Assembly (NCBI GenBank): GCA_023079485.1
Contig: CM041090.1
Coordinates: forward strand, 31,956,874-32,020,873
Source of the DNA: Archilochus colubris
Taxonomy: Eukaryota > Chordata > Aves > Apodiformes > Trochilidae
Length of the DNA stretch: 64,000 nucleotides
Direction: 5' to 3'
Below, one piece after another: positions 1 through 13,816 of this stretch. The position numbers and the translations under genes were made by a program. The number at the start of each line of letters is the position of its first letter. The stretch's first letter is position 1. The notes beneath the pieces were generated by a model, which saw nothing but the letters and a program-made list of their open reading frames with translations, was not told the DNA's origin and did not search any database.

Positions 1-3000
1 TGCACTGTAATTCCTCAGGCTTGCATAGGTGTGCTTAAATTTTCTGTACTTGATTCTGCAACAGTGGTGGTCTTAATGTACTTTGTATGACAGAGAAAGA
101 GATTATGCGGACACCTGCAGCAATGGTGAAATCTTGACAGGAGGATTCAAAAACAAGTGTCTAATTTAATTTGATCAGGTCAATATTCTGTCAATTATCA
201 CCTTTTTAAAAAAAGTTATAAATCAATATTTCTTATGTTAGCTGTAAATCATTATTTTATATTTTTTTATTTAGGTATTGACCTCCTAAACTTTGGAATT
301 CCTATCAGACACTCAAATACATCTCTAAGCTTCAGTATAAGACATGGTGCAAAACATGTTACCAAAGGTACAAAACATATAGAACATTATAGGAGTCCTG
401 GGCCTGGAAAAACTCAATTATGTATTTAACTGAAAAATTCTGTGGATGTAAATACAGGATGTAAGATTAATCAGCTACATACGTGATTATGAGATCTAAA
501 CATGTTAAAATAGCAAATTACAAATACTGAACAGTTTTCAAATACGATGATAAAATCTGATATGTCTTAGTGAGATGCTGGAATGCATTATAGCAGCTTT
601 TACAACATAATTGGTATCCTTTCGAATATGTCAAAACCGAAACAAAATAACTCCTCACTGAAAGGGAAAATCTCAGTGAGTTATATCTGGCAACTTGACA
701 CTGAATTCCTGTAATATACCTAAGAAATAAGGTGGTTCAGACATTGCCTTAACTGAGTATATGATTATGCTTTAACACAAATACTGTAATTGCCTCCGGT
801 TCAAATACTGGAGCACTGAAATTTCTTCTAAGCTTAGTGCTATTTCCTTGGTTGAAGGTAAAACAGCCCACTGTATAAAACTGCTGCTTATATGATTTCT
901 GTATTATTGTCTGATTCTCCTAAAAATGAAACTAATGGAAAGATGCTGGAAAATGCATCATAAATCAAAATTGCAAAATGCTCAGCTTGTTCCATCTTCC
1001 ACGTTGAAGGGCAGTTGCTGCATTCATAAAGAGAAAATCTTTACCCTTGATAAATGTTTGAAAAAATTTCATTAACCCTTTGACATTAATGGGGCAACGG
1101 TCATGCTTGAACTTATATTGGAAAGACTTGCAGAAGCTGGAAGCATTTTTACACGTTTTCTGCAAGTGGCACTTAAAAAAGCTTTTCTATGTTTATGGTA
1201 CTTCTAGATTTCTTTGACTCACTGCCCTAGAAGTGTGAAAGATTTACAGCTCAGAATGGTTCACTGGACACAGTTATCTTAATTTACTGTTTTGTGCAAG
1301 CATTTTAGAGAATGCCAGAACTGGAGTGTAGCTGTTCAAACAGCTGAGAAACATGGTTCCTGATTGTAGTACACAATTTTTTCAAACTTAAATAGGTTAG
1401 CAGTTATGTTTTGAATAATTTATCAAAAGACAGATTTTTCTCTGCATAAACAAGGTGTTGGGAAACACATATGACTGCTTCACAGTTAAACCACATGATT
1501 TTGTAATCCAAAAGAGTTTAAAAAACTATTCCTGTGCAAGGCAGTAGGGCTGATCTTACCAGCTTTTGCCCAGATACTGAAATATACATCCAATTTCTCT
1601 GAAATCCCATGTGGGACTTTTTAGTACCAGACACTTTGGGCAGAGGTCAGTTCATATTTTTGTCTCTTGTACTCCACTGACCTTTCCACTAAGTGATCCA
1701 CAATTTGGTGTTTTGTTTTGTTTATTTTTCCAGATTACAGATTGCATCTAAACAATTAGTGAAATTTATTGACTTTATATCAAAATATGATTGCATTTGT
1801 TCTCTCACCCAGCAAAAATAAATTATAGAACTGTTGCTCCAGGAAGTCTACTTTTTGTGTAAATAAAAGCTTCAGTCCTAAAGTCTTACTGTCTCATTCA
1901 AATTCAGAGATGAATAATCATCTTGGGTAAAAACTGCACTGCATTCATATTCAGTACAGGGAGATCAGACATGCAGGGTTTGGGGTTTTTTTTACTTAAT
2001 TAATCAACCGGCTGTGGAGTTTTAATCTATATTTCAAGCTGATGCAAACCTAAAAGGCTCATGGTAAAAATGTAAATTTATCAGCAGACCCTTAAGCACT
2101 GCATAATTGTGAATCAGGCTAACTTGCACAGAATCTATAATTCATATTCTAGGTGATCATCATTCATTATGTATTTTTTTTAAGAGACAGACTGCATGTT
2201 TCAGTTTGTCAGCACCTACATATTATAAACATAATTTATGAGGGTTAGCTAATTATTTCCAGAGGCATCAAAAAAAAAAAAGACAGTAGCAGAATTCCTT
2301 AAAGACAGCTCAAGTCGCTGTTGTTAACTTGGCCATAACTGCTAGTGGAAGCATGAGTTGCCTCTGTTTATGCATCCTCTGTGTGCAGTTTTCACAGCTG
2401 ATAAAACCACCTTCACATTTGTAATTGTGAAAGCTGAGAGTAATTTCAGTCAAGACACTGAATGGCCCTTCTGTGAAATTATTCTTTGCACAGTCAAGCA
2501 AATTGCTCTTTTTTTTTGTTTGTTTGTTTTTGTTTTGCTACTTTTATTTAACCAAAGATTTTCCAGTTTGTACACAAGATTTCATGAACAAACAGTATTA
2601 GCCATGAAGCAAAAGTAGACAGAGAAACTAAGAAACTATGTTCAAAGTCTGGACCTTTTTTTTAAGAGAAAACCCAACTAAACCATGAAACTATGAATTC
2701 TTTATCCATTTTCAAATTCCAAATCTAGGCTGAAGAACTCCATCTCTTACCTGATTGAACTGATTTCAGGAGCATCAAGTTGTACTGAAGCTAATGTCAG
2801 TCATCTGTATTAAAAGTCCATATGTTGGCTTTGCACTTATTTGTGAGTTTGTGGATCAAAAAGGGGTTAGCTCTGTACTCTCTCTAACTGCAAAGCCATA
2901 GTCCACCTGAAGCAATTGCAGATTTTCATTGCTGCAGTCATTTACCACAGCCCTGTTAAAATCAGTTGTAAGGTAAGAATTCACAACAACTGTGCAAACA

Positions 3001-3824
3001 ACTGTGACTGACCTAAGTAGGAATTTGGGGAACAAGACCTTTTAAATTAACAAAAAGTTCCCATGATGTGGAAAACACAATGGTAGTAGATTTTACTGTA
3101 ATAAAGGATATTAGTTTAAAAATATTTTGGAAATAGGTGTTCTAGCTGGTCAGTTAATTTAATAGTCATTCCTGTTCAAAATAAATTCAAAATTTGTACT
3201 CACTTTGGGAAGAACTGATCACTGCTAGGTTTTTGCAGATGTTCAAGGTCTAAAATAATTATAGGAGCCTCATCCCAAAACTCATATTTCTTTATGGATC
3301 TGACCCATAATTGTTTTCTGTATTTTGTTTCTCCCCTATTAATTACCTAAACATTGTTATATTTTAGACTTGGCTAAGCTGTGGGACATAATGACAGCTG
3401 ATGGTCTGAGACTCATCTTGAGGGGTTTCTGAGCCGGGAGCAGAATGAAAGGAAGGAAGATTCAGCTGGTGGCATTGGGGTAACAGGTCCACTAAGATGT
3501 GTGGGACAGGGTGGAAAGGACCAGCTTACCTTCAAAGACAGATCTCTGGAAGCCAACTGAAGGAAGCCAACAATAGCAGATGGATAGATATATAGACAGG
3601 GGCAGGGTGGCCTCTTTCCGTCAGACCATATGTGTTTATAATACTTGTTATTCAAATATGCATATTTTTGTGTGGTTTAGATTAAAGTAATAGGTCTGGA
3701 GGAATTCACACACTCAATCAAAAGGTCTACCTACTACCTAAGAAAGACTTCAGCCAAATTCCTACTTCTTTTACTCCACTTCTTACTTTTCCTAGATTTT
3801 TCACTGTGGAAAGAAGAAAATAAC
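1..3824. other. Unique AT-rich non-coding sequence
   Basis: No gene or interspersed repeat is recognised here. Open frames are all under 90 codons and unlike any family I know. There are small homopolymer tracts, such as an A run near 2270-2281 and a T/G-rich run at 2509-2536. A GGTTCAAAT stretch near 799 resembles a pol III B box, but no A box lies at the right distance. The stretch is consistent with intergenic or intronic DNA. Confidence 0.6.
2509..2536. repeat. T-rich (TTTG)n low-complexity tract
   Basis: A run of nine T is followed by repeated GTTT units. On the opposite strand it reads as an A-rich tract of the kind left by retroposon tails, but no recognisable retroposon body flanks it. 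It is best treated as simple sequence. Confidence 0.7.
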
Positions 3825-3852
3825 ATAAACCATATATGTATATATGGTTTAT
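3825..3852. repeat. AT-rich perfect inverted repeat, 12-bp arms
   Basis: Two 12-base arms, beginning ATAAACC on the left and ending GGTTTAT on the right, are perfectly complementary around a 4-base TGTA centre. More alternating TATA/GCATAT sequence follows to about 3870. The palindrome could extrude as a cruciform. No mobile-element ends or target duplication were seen, so origin by expansion of an AT dinucleotide tract is likely. Confidence 0.75.
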
Positions 3853-6800
3853 ATATGCATATATATTTAAGATAGCAGATCATGGAGGTAAATTTCATTT
3901 TAAGAGAAAAAGCTGATGATACTGCTTAAGGTGTGGAGAATAATAATGAAAAAATTACTTGATTGTTGAAAGAGCATCTCTTTCTTATTGATTATTCCAG
4001 TTGCAGTAAAATCACACCTCCTGAAAGAAATTTCTTGGGGGATCTGGAAGGGAAATTGCCAATGTGCCCCAGGTGTTACAATTAAGTCAACTGCTGTAGC
4101 GGTTTCCCATCAATTCACTTTTCAAAATTATCTTAAGCAATCTCTCAGAAGCCTCCTCCCTTCCTGATGAACTCTCTTGCTCAGAGGGTGAAGAACAGCT
4201 TTTTGCAGCGCCTCTCACAGTTACCATCCACTTCTCATGGTAAGATGAAGGTTTTGGTTTCTTATTGCATTGTTAGATGGTACCTATTGGTACTAATACT
4301 TTTCATAGAAGAATCCAGAGAAACAGAGATGGGGGTTAATAGGAAGAGCATGCTGACTGAGGAAGAGGTGCACAGCTGCCTCTTAAGATACTCCAGAGTC
4401 TGAGGTGTAAAGGCAGAAAGAAGCTAAATCAGCCAGAGCTGCTGAGACTGAAAGGTGAGCCAGAGGATGGTTTTAGAGAAAAGAGATCAACAATGGAGTT
4501 GGGTTGGCCCCAGAAAAAGAGGTCCAATATGGCAGGATCTGTAGTTCTGCCTATTTTTAGGCCTTCACTACCAATAATTTCAAGGGAATCCAAGGCTGAT
4601 ATGGTCTGTCTTGAAGGAAAATATTTTCTATTCGAAATGCATGGTCCTCTACCTGGCAGAGCAGGATATCAATTGTCAGCTGTTATTTCTGGTCGAATAC
4701 ATGTGGTGAATTTTAGAAATATTATAAACTGTTGTCAGGTGTGAAATTCTTTCTTGTTGTCAAGGGAAGTTGTATTGGCCTCAATACAGAGGCTTTTATT
4801 AAGGACAAACCCTAAAAAACTAGTCTGCACTGACCTGCACTGCAGGGAGTTCTTAACCCCATGGCAGGGAATTTGCTCCTTCTTGATGAGAACAAGTAAT
4901 GAGGACTCTGTCCAGCCCTGTGAAGTGCTGCCTCTCAGAAAAAAACAAAATTCAACTGCTAAATGAAGATTTTTTTGAATCCAAAGAAATAGTGGACAAA
5001 AGCTTGCAGATATTTACCTGTGAATTGAGTTAGGTGAAGGGCCAGCTGGAGTCACAGCACTCAGATAGTGATAAAGCTCACGATGGCAGGAGGAATCCTA
5101 TTGCCACTAGGAAGCAACCCTGGCCTTACTGTCAGAGTAATTCTGGCTGCTATCAGTCCCTGCCTCAGCTTTATAATTATACTGGGCATTTTTATGCTAT
5201 GATGTGCTTGCCATGTTTTCTCTGCCTGATAGAGTATGAAGCCTTCTCTTTTCTGTCAAAAAATGCCATAGTGCATGAGCACAGGAGTCAGTGGGATTGT
5301 TTGTTGGACTGAGTATTTTCTGGAGCACCAGGTGTGCTTTTACTTTCAAATCAGAATCGGTAACTTTAGCCTGACTATGACCTCCTTGAGTTCTAGTTTG
5401 GTGATGTCATAATTCACTGTGAGCGTATGAGCGTATATCAGCTTGTAAGCAAACTTAACAGAGCCATGCAATTCTGGATGGCCTTTCTGAAACTGAGTTT
5501 TAGCTTGCCCATACAGAGAGGAACAAGACTTCTACTCCAACTTTGCTCAAAGCTGTAGTCTGCCAGCAGATTTGTCTGTGTGCTCTGGCTCCATATTTTA
5601 AGTAACCTACACATAAAAGAGAGGCTGGAATGTGGAGTCATGGGAAAGCATGCAGCAAGGAGGTGCTGCTTTGTAGAAACTGTTGGATAATCTTTGAGAT
5701 GCAGGGGATACACCCCTACCCACTTGGATGTGCAGGTCAGTTGTGTTATTAAGGTTCTTGGGGCTTCCTGTGGCATCTAGGTTTGTGAGGAACTCACAAA
5801 TCAGTGTGTTTTAAGGAGAACCCACATAAGCCCTAATGTGTGTTCAGGAAAGGCAGCTTTCAGGGTGCCAGGGGTGCTGCCACAGTGTGGCCATGGAAGC
5901 CTCCCTAAAGTGGGGGAGTGAGCTCATAACAGTGAACAGTGTTCAAAGAGCTGGGAGGAGAGAAATAACTCTGTCAAGCACCGTTTGAACTGTATGGCCT
6001 TGGGGTTTATGGTACATTTTGTACAATGATGGGAAGTCAAAGCTCGTTAATTAGGTAATGCCCCTCCATTTTACTGAATGAGACAGGTGATCACAAAGTA
6101 ATTATTCTGTAAGATGCCTGAATTAAGACTGTGTTATAAAGCATACATTTAAATGGCCCAAAAAAGGATTTTTTCAGGTGATCTGTTCAGGCAAACAGTT
6201 TTTAGGCAAATTTTACATTTTGAGTGTCTGACTTCAGCTGCTAGCCGTTTAAATAATACTGGTTTTAGGGCACGATATTTACCCATATAGCCTTTCAAAC
6301 TGAGCTCAGAATTTGGTCATCCTCATTGTATAGCACAGCTTTCTTGGGAAAAGTTGTTACGAACAGCCATGTTCAAAAATCACTTTTAAGAGTTTTATCA
6401 GGAACTGCTCAGTGTTTTGCTGCAGAGTGACTTCAACTCTCGGGATCTGACCAGACTATTCATTTAGTCATGAATATTAAAGGACTGAAAAGGACAAAGC
6501 ATTCAGATTATTTAGTGTTCTTATTTTATTCCCGTAGCTGTAGAAATCATAGGATTTTTTGTGTGCCAGTTATAAGAACAGGCTCTTGGCTCCTCCATCT
6601 GGTTACACATAATGAAGTGCTTTACTAAGGGCTGATCATAAGGTAAAATGCACTGTTAGGCTCTTTGTTGTGGGTTTTTCTCATTTTTTCAATCCTCTGG
6701 TTGTCTTTATACTAGAGAGTAGTGCTGTAGTATTCTAACAAATTCTATACAACTTCCATAAGAAAATCTACCATGAAACATTATTATTATCTGACACATA

Positions 6801-8682
6801 CATAATTCTTTTGCCAGTCTGTCATTTCTGAAGGACCTATCATTCAGAAAATACTCAGGCTTTATTCAAAACCATGAATGGTCAATATGTCATGCACTAA
6901 TTTTTGAAGACTTAGGAACAAAAGCAGTGGGAAAAGCTGGCACTGTTTGTTGTCTTGTGAAGAGATTCAAAACCATCTTATATAATGATAAAACAGCCCT
7001 CCCAAGAGCTCTCTTGAGAGATTAATATGGATGTTATGGTGCCCCAGGATAATAATATGCATTTTCAGTAACTGCCTTTGGAAGGTTTCCTGTTAACAAG
7101 AAACACAAAAAAATATATATTTTTTTAGCCTTCATGTTTAAATAATATGGGATGTATTAATAAGCCTTAATATAGATTGCTCATATTTAGGCCATTACTG
7201 TACAACCGAATGCCCATGAGATCTTGGCCCCCCCCTTAAGAACTTAAAGCTGTAGTGTCTCACTCTCTCCTGCAAGCTGTTATCCAAACCCCTGTCCTCC
7301 TACGTCTGTGTGATTTTAGTGGGTTTAACAAATCTCTTGGGTCTTAACTATTCAACATGCAGGTGCAAACATGCAGTAAATATTCCAGCTGCATATCCTT
7401 AATCATAACTTACTGTGCTAGACAATTGATTTGCCAAATAAACAATCAAAAATGACAATCTCCTCCCCCAAAAAAAACCCAAAAAACACCAAAAAGCAAA
7501 AAACCATCATCAACAAAAACAATGGCTCATAAAATATTCCAAAATGCATGGAAGCAATCCAGTAAGGCCTTGAAGGATAGAGCATTACTATTCTGTGCTC
7601 AGCCATTTTATTGCATGTGAGGTATTGATTTAATAAGTTCCAATATACAATTAAAACTTGCACATTCAGGAATAGTAGTAAAATATGTTGCCTGCAAAAC
7701 TCACCACTGCTATAGTAAGAAAAGTAGTCTGGAATGACAGCTCTGTTGTTATAGAAATAAAATTAGTGACATGTTTGTATGTCAAAAGTCCTCCTGTAAT
7801 GAAGTCATAATGATTTATGCACTGCTACGCAAGTGCTAAAGTAGGACACATTGATCTAGGGTAGAGGCTTTAGTATAAAGACAATGTTGTCTGAGGTGTT
7901 ATAGGAGCTACCTGACTCCATGGACCCTGAGTTTGTTGCCTATGTTCAGCTGGCTCCATCCTCTGAACTGCAGAACAAGAATGTTTGCTCCTCCTGATCC
8001 AAATGGAATCTCTACTGCTACGTATGTGGAAAAGCCAGTGTCAGCTCAGGATGAAAATTCTGGTATCATGGTACAGGGTCATGGCTTTACCCTGAAAGCA
8101 GGACACATAGTGAAAGCCAGCTGGTAGGGGGGAATGATTCACACAGCCAGTGTTAGCAGAGAACTTTATTCCTTTTTATGGTGGCTGGCCTGGGTGCTGA
8201 GCTAATTTATCACAAAGCTGGAGATTAATGTGGATTGAAACAGAGGGCATGGAAGAAAGTTGCAGAAGAACAAATGTGGCAAATGTGACTTAATAACCTG
8301 TCACCCACCCTGTGACTTTAATTTAATCTCAACAACTGTTCCTTAGTTTTATCTGTAAGAATTTAATTTGCAGGGTTGTTTGTTTTGAGGTTTGTTTTCC
8401 CAAATAATGAATTACATGGCAGGTGGTGCCTCTCCATTTTAGAATTACATACTTCAATAATAATTTGTGAACTATTAGCTGTCAGGCTGTTGTTTCATAA
8501 AGTCCTAGTTTATTTTGTTATATTATTTGAATAGTTTTGTTCTCAAATCTGACTTCTTGAGCCCATATAGCTTTAACCCAAACTGTCCAATTTGCACAGT
8601 GTTTATTAGGGATATGGAATGAAGTACAAAGCAGGACATTAAACCAAGGAAGCTCATGATGGCTGAATCTTCGTGAAGAAAG
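3853..8682. other. Unique AT-rich non-coding sequence
   Basis: No recognised gene or transposon. The largest frame is 112 codons on the minus strand (5438-5776). It lacks any motif I recognise and has no neighbouring coding exon signal. The segment at about 6180-6540 is dense in mixed-composition sequence with homeodomain- and bHLH-like words and could be regulatory, but nothing in the sequence alone proves this. Confidence 0.55.
7469..7503. repeat. A/C-rich low-complexity tract
   Basis: A-runs interrupted by CCC, CACC and GC triplets give a purine-rich, non-periodic tract. It accounts for the lysine/phenylalanine-rich spurious frames around it. Confidence 0.7.
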
Positions 8683-8700
8683 ATTTATATATATATAAAT
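8683..8700. repeat. 18-bp perfect AT palindrome
   Basis: ATTTA, eight alternating T/A bases and TAAAT together read identically on both strands. It is likely a small AT-dinucleotide expansion and has no adjacent feature. Confidence 0.7.
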
Positions 8701-11700
8701 GCAGTGAAATTACTATTGATTTTGGTTTCTCCTATTTTCCTATGGTTTAATTTTTTTGTGATTGAAATATTAAACTTCCCAATGTATCTTTAATGATTTA
8801 CAGCTACAATTTGAAGTTCAAAATCTTTGTATATGTTTGCTCTGTAAGAAGAGTAAGACAACTGTGTTATCTGAAAATTATTTTTCTGGGTTCTTTGTGG
8901 AGAAATAATTATTTAGAAATTATATATCCCCAGTGTTTCTATGGAAACACTTTCACCTTATCCTATTATGAAATACAAAATATGGGAAAATGAAGTCTTG
9001 TCTTTTAGTATAAAAAAGTATTGAAAGGGTATTTTTTGTGGACTGGAAATGTTCAATGAAGCTCCAGTTGTCAGAGCTGGACAGTTGTATAGATTCAGTA
9101 GTGTATCATATTCATTCTATTCGATGTTGAATTCCAGAAGCTGGATGGGTTGCCACAAGGGTAAAGGAAACATGCTGTTTACTGGCAAAGACATGTCAAA
9201 ATCCTTTATTTCAGTCTGAGTTTAGGCATCTGGGCTCAGCAAGCATTCTGTCTACGCATGTTCCCTGCTGCAAACAACTTCTTTTTAGTTTTGCCTTATC
9301 TGACACATCATAGTTAGAATTTAAATGCTGTGATAAATTTATTCTTCCCAAAACTCAGGAGCAGAAAGTAAAAGCTGGTAGCATTATTGCAGTTACATCT
9401 TATTCCCAGTGCTGCCACAGGGATAAAGCTTTGATCCATTTACTTGAAACAGATCACTACATTTCTTCAGACTTATGTGAGAATAGCACCAGCTCTTTCA
9501 CAATCTCTGGCTCTTCTTTGGGCTGGACCCAATCAATGAGGAGTGTGGGGTGGCTCTAAAATGGGGTGCCTGGCAGGATGGGGAGAAGAACAAGCAATAT
9601 CTGAATGTTCTTTATTTACTGTAGTGGACAAAGCCTGTGCTGTCTTCACCTCTGCTCTCAAGCAGAAGCTGCTGCTTGGCCACTGTGCTGGTGTGATCCA
9701 TCACTGCTGGCACAGGCTGCCCCAGGCAGTCATGGCCATGAAGATTGTCATGTCACAAATATTTACAGCCCTATGGTTCCAAGTGTTCTAAGAGACCATC
9801 TTGGACTAATTTCCAAAATGTTCATGGTCCTGATAGCAGGAGGGGGGGGGATTGTTGGTTCTTTTGGAGATTTGTTGTAGATATTTCTTGAGTTGTTTTG
9901 TCCTTCTGTGAGAAGGACAGGAAGAAAGGCAAAGTTAGTTTAAAAACTGTTTTTATTTTGGCAAGTTCTTCCCCTTATCACAATAGAGAACCTAAACTGA
10001 TCAAAAAATATTAAGGAATGTGATTTTTTTTTTAAAATCCATTTTTATAAGACAAGTTCTCTCTTCCTTCAGAACTTTTGGATAGCATTTTTGCTTGAGT
10101 AGCATTGCTTCCACAAGAAGAATTTTCATATAATCTCCCTCCCTTTGTCACCTTAATTTTTCATTGTGAAAAATATTTCCAAATTTCTTTGTATGGCAGG
10201 ATTTTCATGTTATTATATAAAGGCCATGTACTGGTATTGTAAAAAAGCACAAACGGGATCCTATGTGAATTGTCAGTAGCATAAAGGGCTAATGAGAATG
10301 GAGATTACTTTTTCTTGGTTATGGACATAACATAATACACAAGCCTGACTGAATATTGATTTTGAAAATGAAACATCTAAGTGCTTCTTTTCATGTGGCA
10401 TTATCTCATTCACTGTGTGCAAACATAGAAATAAACATGCAGAGGTGTGCACTTCTCTTTACCTCCTATGACATTTAATAAGGAATAACCAAATTGTCCA
10501 ACAGGAAATTAATTATTTTAGACTATACAGCAGACTAAACACTGTATGGTCCGTATTGTATTTCTGTAGGTAGGATATTTCCCAGGATTTCATAGCAAGA
10601 GAGAAACATACAGATACAGTAAGCTGTAATATGTAAGCATGTAACTATGTATGCCAGAAGATATATGATGCTCAGCATTGTGTATATAGCTTCAGCGTAT
10701 ATATGCTTGGAAAATATTTATACACTAATTATATATAAAGCAAATTTGGGACAGTTACATTGTTCATTTGTTCTTCAATAACCTCTATTATTGTCTATTA
10801 TTATTTTATTATCTTCATGTTTATTGCTATTCATTTATTAGTTTCTATTCTTGTTATGTTATTCTACAAAATAACAACACTCATGCAGTTTTTGATTTTT
10901 TGTGGTTTTTTTTTTTTATAAGCAAGGCAGGCAACAGGAATATCTCCCGTTCACACTAAGAATTAGCAGGCTAATTATGGAGTTTGGAGCTTTGAACTCT
11001 GGAATAGCTCCTATAAAAGCAACCATGAGATAGTCACATAGAAAATTTGAGAGTGCGTTGCTACCAGCTGCAGCAACTACAATACAGTACAATACAATAA
11101 CAATCTGAAAGCACTGAAGTAGAAGTTGAAAAGAGTAATTAAGGTAATAAAAAGGTAATAAAGGTTAGAGCTACTACATACAAAGTTTAGCATGGACAAA
11201 ATAGTTTCCTGAGTGGCTGCTAAATGGAAAGAGCTATTATTAGAGTAAGCATTTACTCTTTATTAGTCTATATTTTGTTCATGTGACTGATAAGTTTTTT
11301 ATTTTTCTGCCAATTCAGCCACCTGCTGCCACCCACAGCCAGCTGTGCTTAGGAGTTCTTCAACTGATAATAGTCAGAAAGGTGCTGAAGGGGGGTTGTG
11401 CTCTAGGAACACAAAGTATTGAGAAAAATCAGAGATAATCGACCTACAAGAAAGAAACATTTTTTCAAATATAAAAAAAATTGACAAAGCATCAGTGTAT
11501 GGTGTCTGATTTTTTCCAGAATAGCAGCAGCAGCTCTTGTCTTTCTCTTGATCTTTTCTGTGTACTGTATTGCTATTGCAGAGTATTTAGGCTGAGTTTC
11601 AATCATTGCAAAATAGGATTCACTGATTGCTTGGAGTCTTGCACAAAGCAGCTGCTGAAAGTAAAGCTCCTGGTAATGTATTGTTATCAAATTTTATAGC

Positions 11701-12597
11701 CACCAATGAGGCTCCTCAGTCCCATTCCAGTCTGGAAGGGAGCCATGCTGAACATCCAAGGGCAGGCTGCTGTTCCCAAAGTGCCTTTTGTGAGGGTAGA
11801 ATATGGCTCTAGATAGATGGATAAAAAAAAATATATAAAAATCCAACAAATGGCACATTACAGTACATGACGAGTGGTAAACCAGATCTCCTAATAACCT
11901 GATGAATCACAGGATCGAAAGTAACTTTTGTGCAGAGCAAAATGTTTTTTCCTTGAGCGAGAAGGTGTTGGGGAAAAAGCATTCATCTTCCCAACTGCAA
12001 GAGTTTTTCTCTCCTCTTGTAGTACACCATGAACTGTTTATTCTGAATCTTTCCAAATCAAAATCTTGCAGAGGTCAGTTTGACTTCCAATCTTCCCCCA
12101 GGCTGTACTTTGGTCTGTTTGTGATAAAACTGTGACATTTCATGGGTGTCTCCAATATACAGGAGGGTCTCATGAAGCCCTGCATGGCTGAGGAATTGCT
12201 ATGAGAAAACAAAAGTGGATGAAGAGTGCTTCAGCAGCTTGTCCAAAGCCACACGAATTATTTTTGTCCAAACCAGGCTCAGCAGCTCTCTCAGTTTTCA
12301 GCCTTATAGTTTGTTCAGTTTTGTTTCAGAGTTTTTGTTCAGTAATCACTTTAATCCATAAACTGAAGTCCTAGGCTCTCATTTCTGCCTGACACAGTAT
12401 CACTATTCTTGTCTCTGCTTGTATATGTTCACCTGGATGTAACAGGGTCCTGATGGGAATTTACTGCCAACCCCAGACTAGATTTGTTCACAGGTCAAGG
12501 GATGACTGCCAGGGTTAGAAAGGAGTACCTTGACTGAGCATGTAAGTATAATTTAGCAGGAATGTGCCTCACTTTAACATGGACATAGCTGCAATAT
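8701..12597. other. Unique AT-rich non-coding sequence
   Basis: No supported gene. Several short overlapping frames at 9543-9880 and 11403-11812 have no recognisable domain. At about 12230-12290 a stretch containing CTTGTCCAAAGCCACAC loosely resembles the conserved core of old tRNA-derived SINEs, but the match is too short to call. Poly-T, poly-G and (CAATA)-like short repeats occur, for example 9841-9849 and 11075-11100. Confidence 0.5.
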
Positions 12598-13076
12598 GGG
12601 AAGGACATTGAGGTGCTGGAGAAGGTGCAGGGAAGTGCAACTGAGCTGATTAGGGATCTGGAGGACAGGTCTTATGAGCACAGGCAGAGGGATCTGGGGC
12701 TGCTCAGGCTGAAGAAGAGGAGGGTGAGGGGAGGCCTTATTGCCCTCTACAACTACCTGAAAGGAGATTGTAGTGAGGAGACTATTGGTCTCTTCTCCCT
12801 AGTAACTTGTAATGGGACAAGAGGGAATGGGTTCAAGTTGCACCAGGGGAGGTTCAGATTGGATATTAGGAAAAATTTCTTCACTGAAGGAGTGCTGAAG
12901 CGTGGAAATAGGTTGCCCAAGAAGGTGGTGGAGTCACTATCCCTGAAGGTGTGAAAAAAAAATATGTTGACATGGTGCTTTGGGGGATGGTTTAGTGATT
13001 ACAGTGGTATATAGGGCTAATAGTTGGACTTGGTGATCTTGAAGATACTTTCCAACCTTGATGATCCTATGACTTT
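12598..13076 (+). mobile_element. CR1 LINE fragment, 5'-truncated, plus strand
   Basis: This is the 3' part of a CR1 non-LTR retrotransposon. An open frame at 12613-12954 (113 codons) follows the conserved C-terminal CR1 ORF2 order: LEKVQ near residue 2, then [20 protein letters not shown], and [15 protein letters not shown] near residue 90. CR1 ORF2 encodes an endonuclease/reverse transcriptase; only the region after the polymerase domain is present, so the copy is inactive. The frame ends at TGA just before a run of nine A at 12955, where related copies carry coding sequence for the last helix. The homology then continues as the 3' tail (GGTTGGACTTGGTGATCTTG... CCAACCTTGATGATCCTATG). The tail octamers are decayed, which suggests moderate age. 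5' truncation is typical of CR1. Confidence 0.93.
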
Positions 13077-13816
13077 ATATTAAACTACTGTAAACTCACT
13101 GAATATGGTATTCAATTTTTACTGTTGGCTTTCCCCCATTAGAATTTTAATTTCTAGGTTGGCAAATTTCAGACTTCCTGACCTGTGACTAAGAGGAAGG
13201 GTTATAAATGTCCCCTCTTTGCCTGAGTCTGGTCAGTGTGTTGGGAATGCATGGGCTGTATTCAGCCCATAAATTGAGCCATGATAATGTGCTTGTACAA
13301 AGCTGGTATGGCACAATCTCTGACATGGATGGTTGGTGGACATGTAGCTTCCTGCAAAGTCAACATGACACCATCCACACAAATATAGTGGAATTTGTTA
13401 TGGATTTTTGCTTTGGTTTTGTTTTGGTTTTGTGGATTGGCCTTGGTGGGTTTTGGTTGGGTTTTTCATTGTTTGGTTGGGTTTTTTTAACACTAAGTAC
13501 CTGACTTGGTCTTTCTTCAATAGTGAAGTTCAGAATTGTCATAAATTGTAATACTTCATGGAATAACTTCCTACTTTTAGATCTTTATAAAATAATACCT
13601 TCAGAGAAGGGATAAGACATCAAAGGCAGAGTTTACATTAATCTGATGTAGCTCACTTGGTAGCTTCTTGGTAGCTTTGCATTCAGTTTCAACTGTTCAT
13701 AGTGCTGCAACTGTTCGGACTTCCTGATCAAGAGTTTCACCTCCAATGGTTGAGAGGTAAAGCATCTGGATTAATTTCTTAACAGAAATATAGACCCAAA
13801 GCAGGAACATTTATTG
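13077..13816. other. Unique spacer between CR1 copies
   Basis: This 740-base stretch separates two CR1 pieces. It holds the G/T-rich tract at 13411-13488 and otherwise no recognised feature. A minus-strand frame at 13360-13542 is a by-product of the G/T tract. Confidence 0.6.
13411..13488 (+). repeat. G/T-rich low-complexity tract with repeated GGTTGGG
   Basis: The plus strand is almost only G and T for nearly 80 bases. Short G-runs occur at 13445-13450, 13455-13461 and 13475-13481. The paired GGTTGGG words could support a two-tetrad G-quadruplex. It is probably a decayed (GGTTTT)-type simple repeat. Confidence 0.65.

Noticed and set aside
790..815. GGTTCAAAT pol III B-box-like word, possible tRNA or SINE
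   Set aside because: No A box at the proper distance and no cloverleaf pairing visible.
5438..5776. 112-codon minus-strand open frame
   Set aside because: No recognisable domain, no partner exon, and length within chance expectation for this window.
9690..9760. TGGCACAGGCTGCCCCAGGCAGTCATGG, similar to a CR1 ORF2 3' block
   Set aside because: The flanks do not continue in CR1 order, so the match is too short to annotate.
12230..12290. CTTGTCCAAAGCCACAC, MIR-core-like
   Set aside because: The match does not extend far enough on either side.
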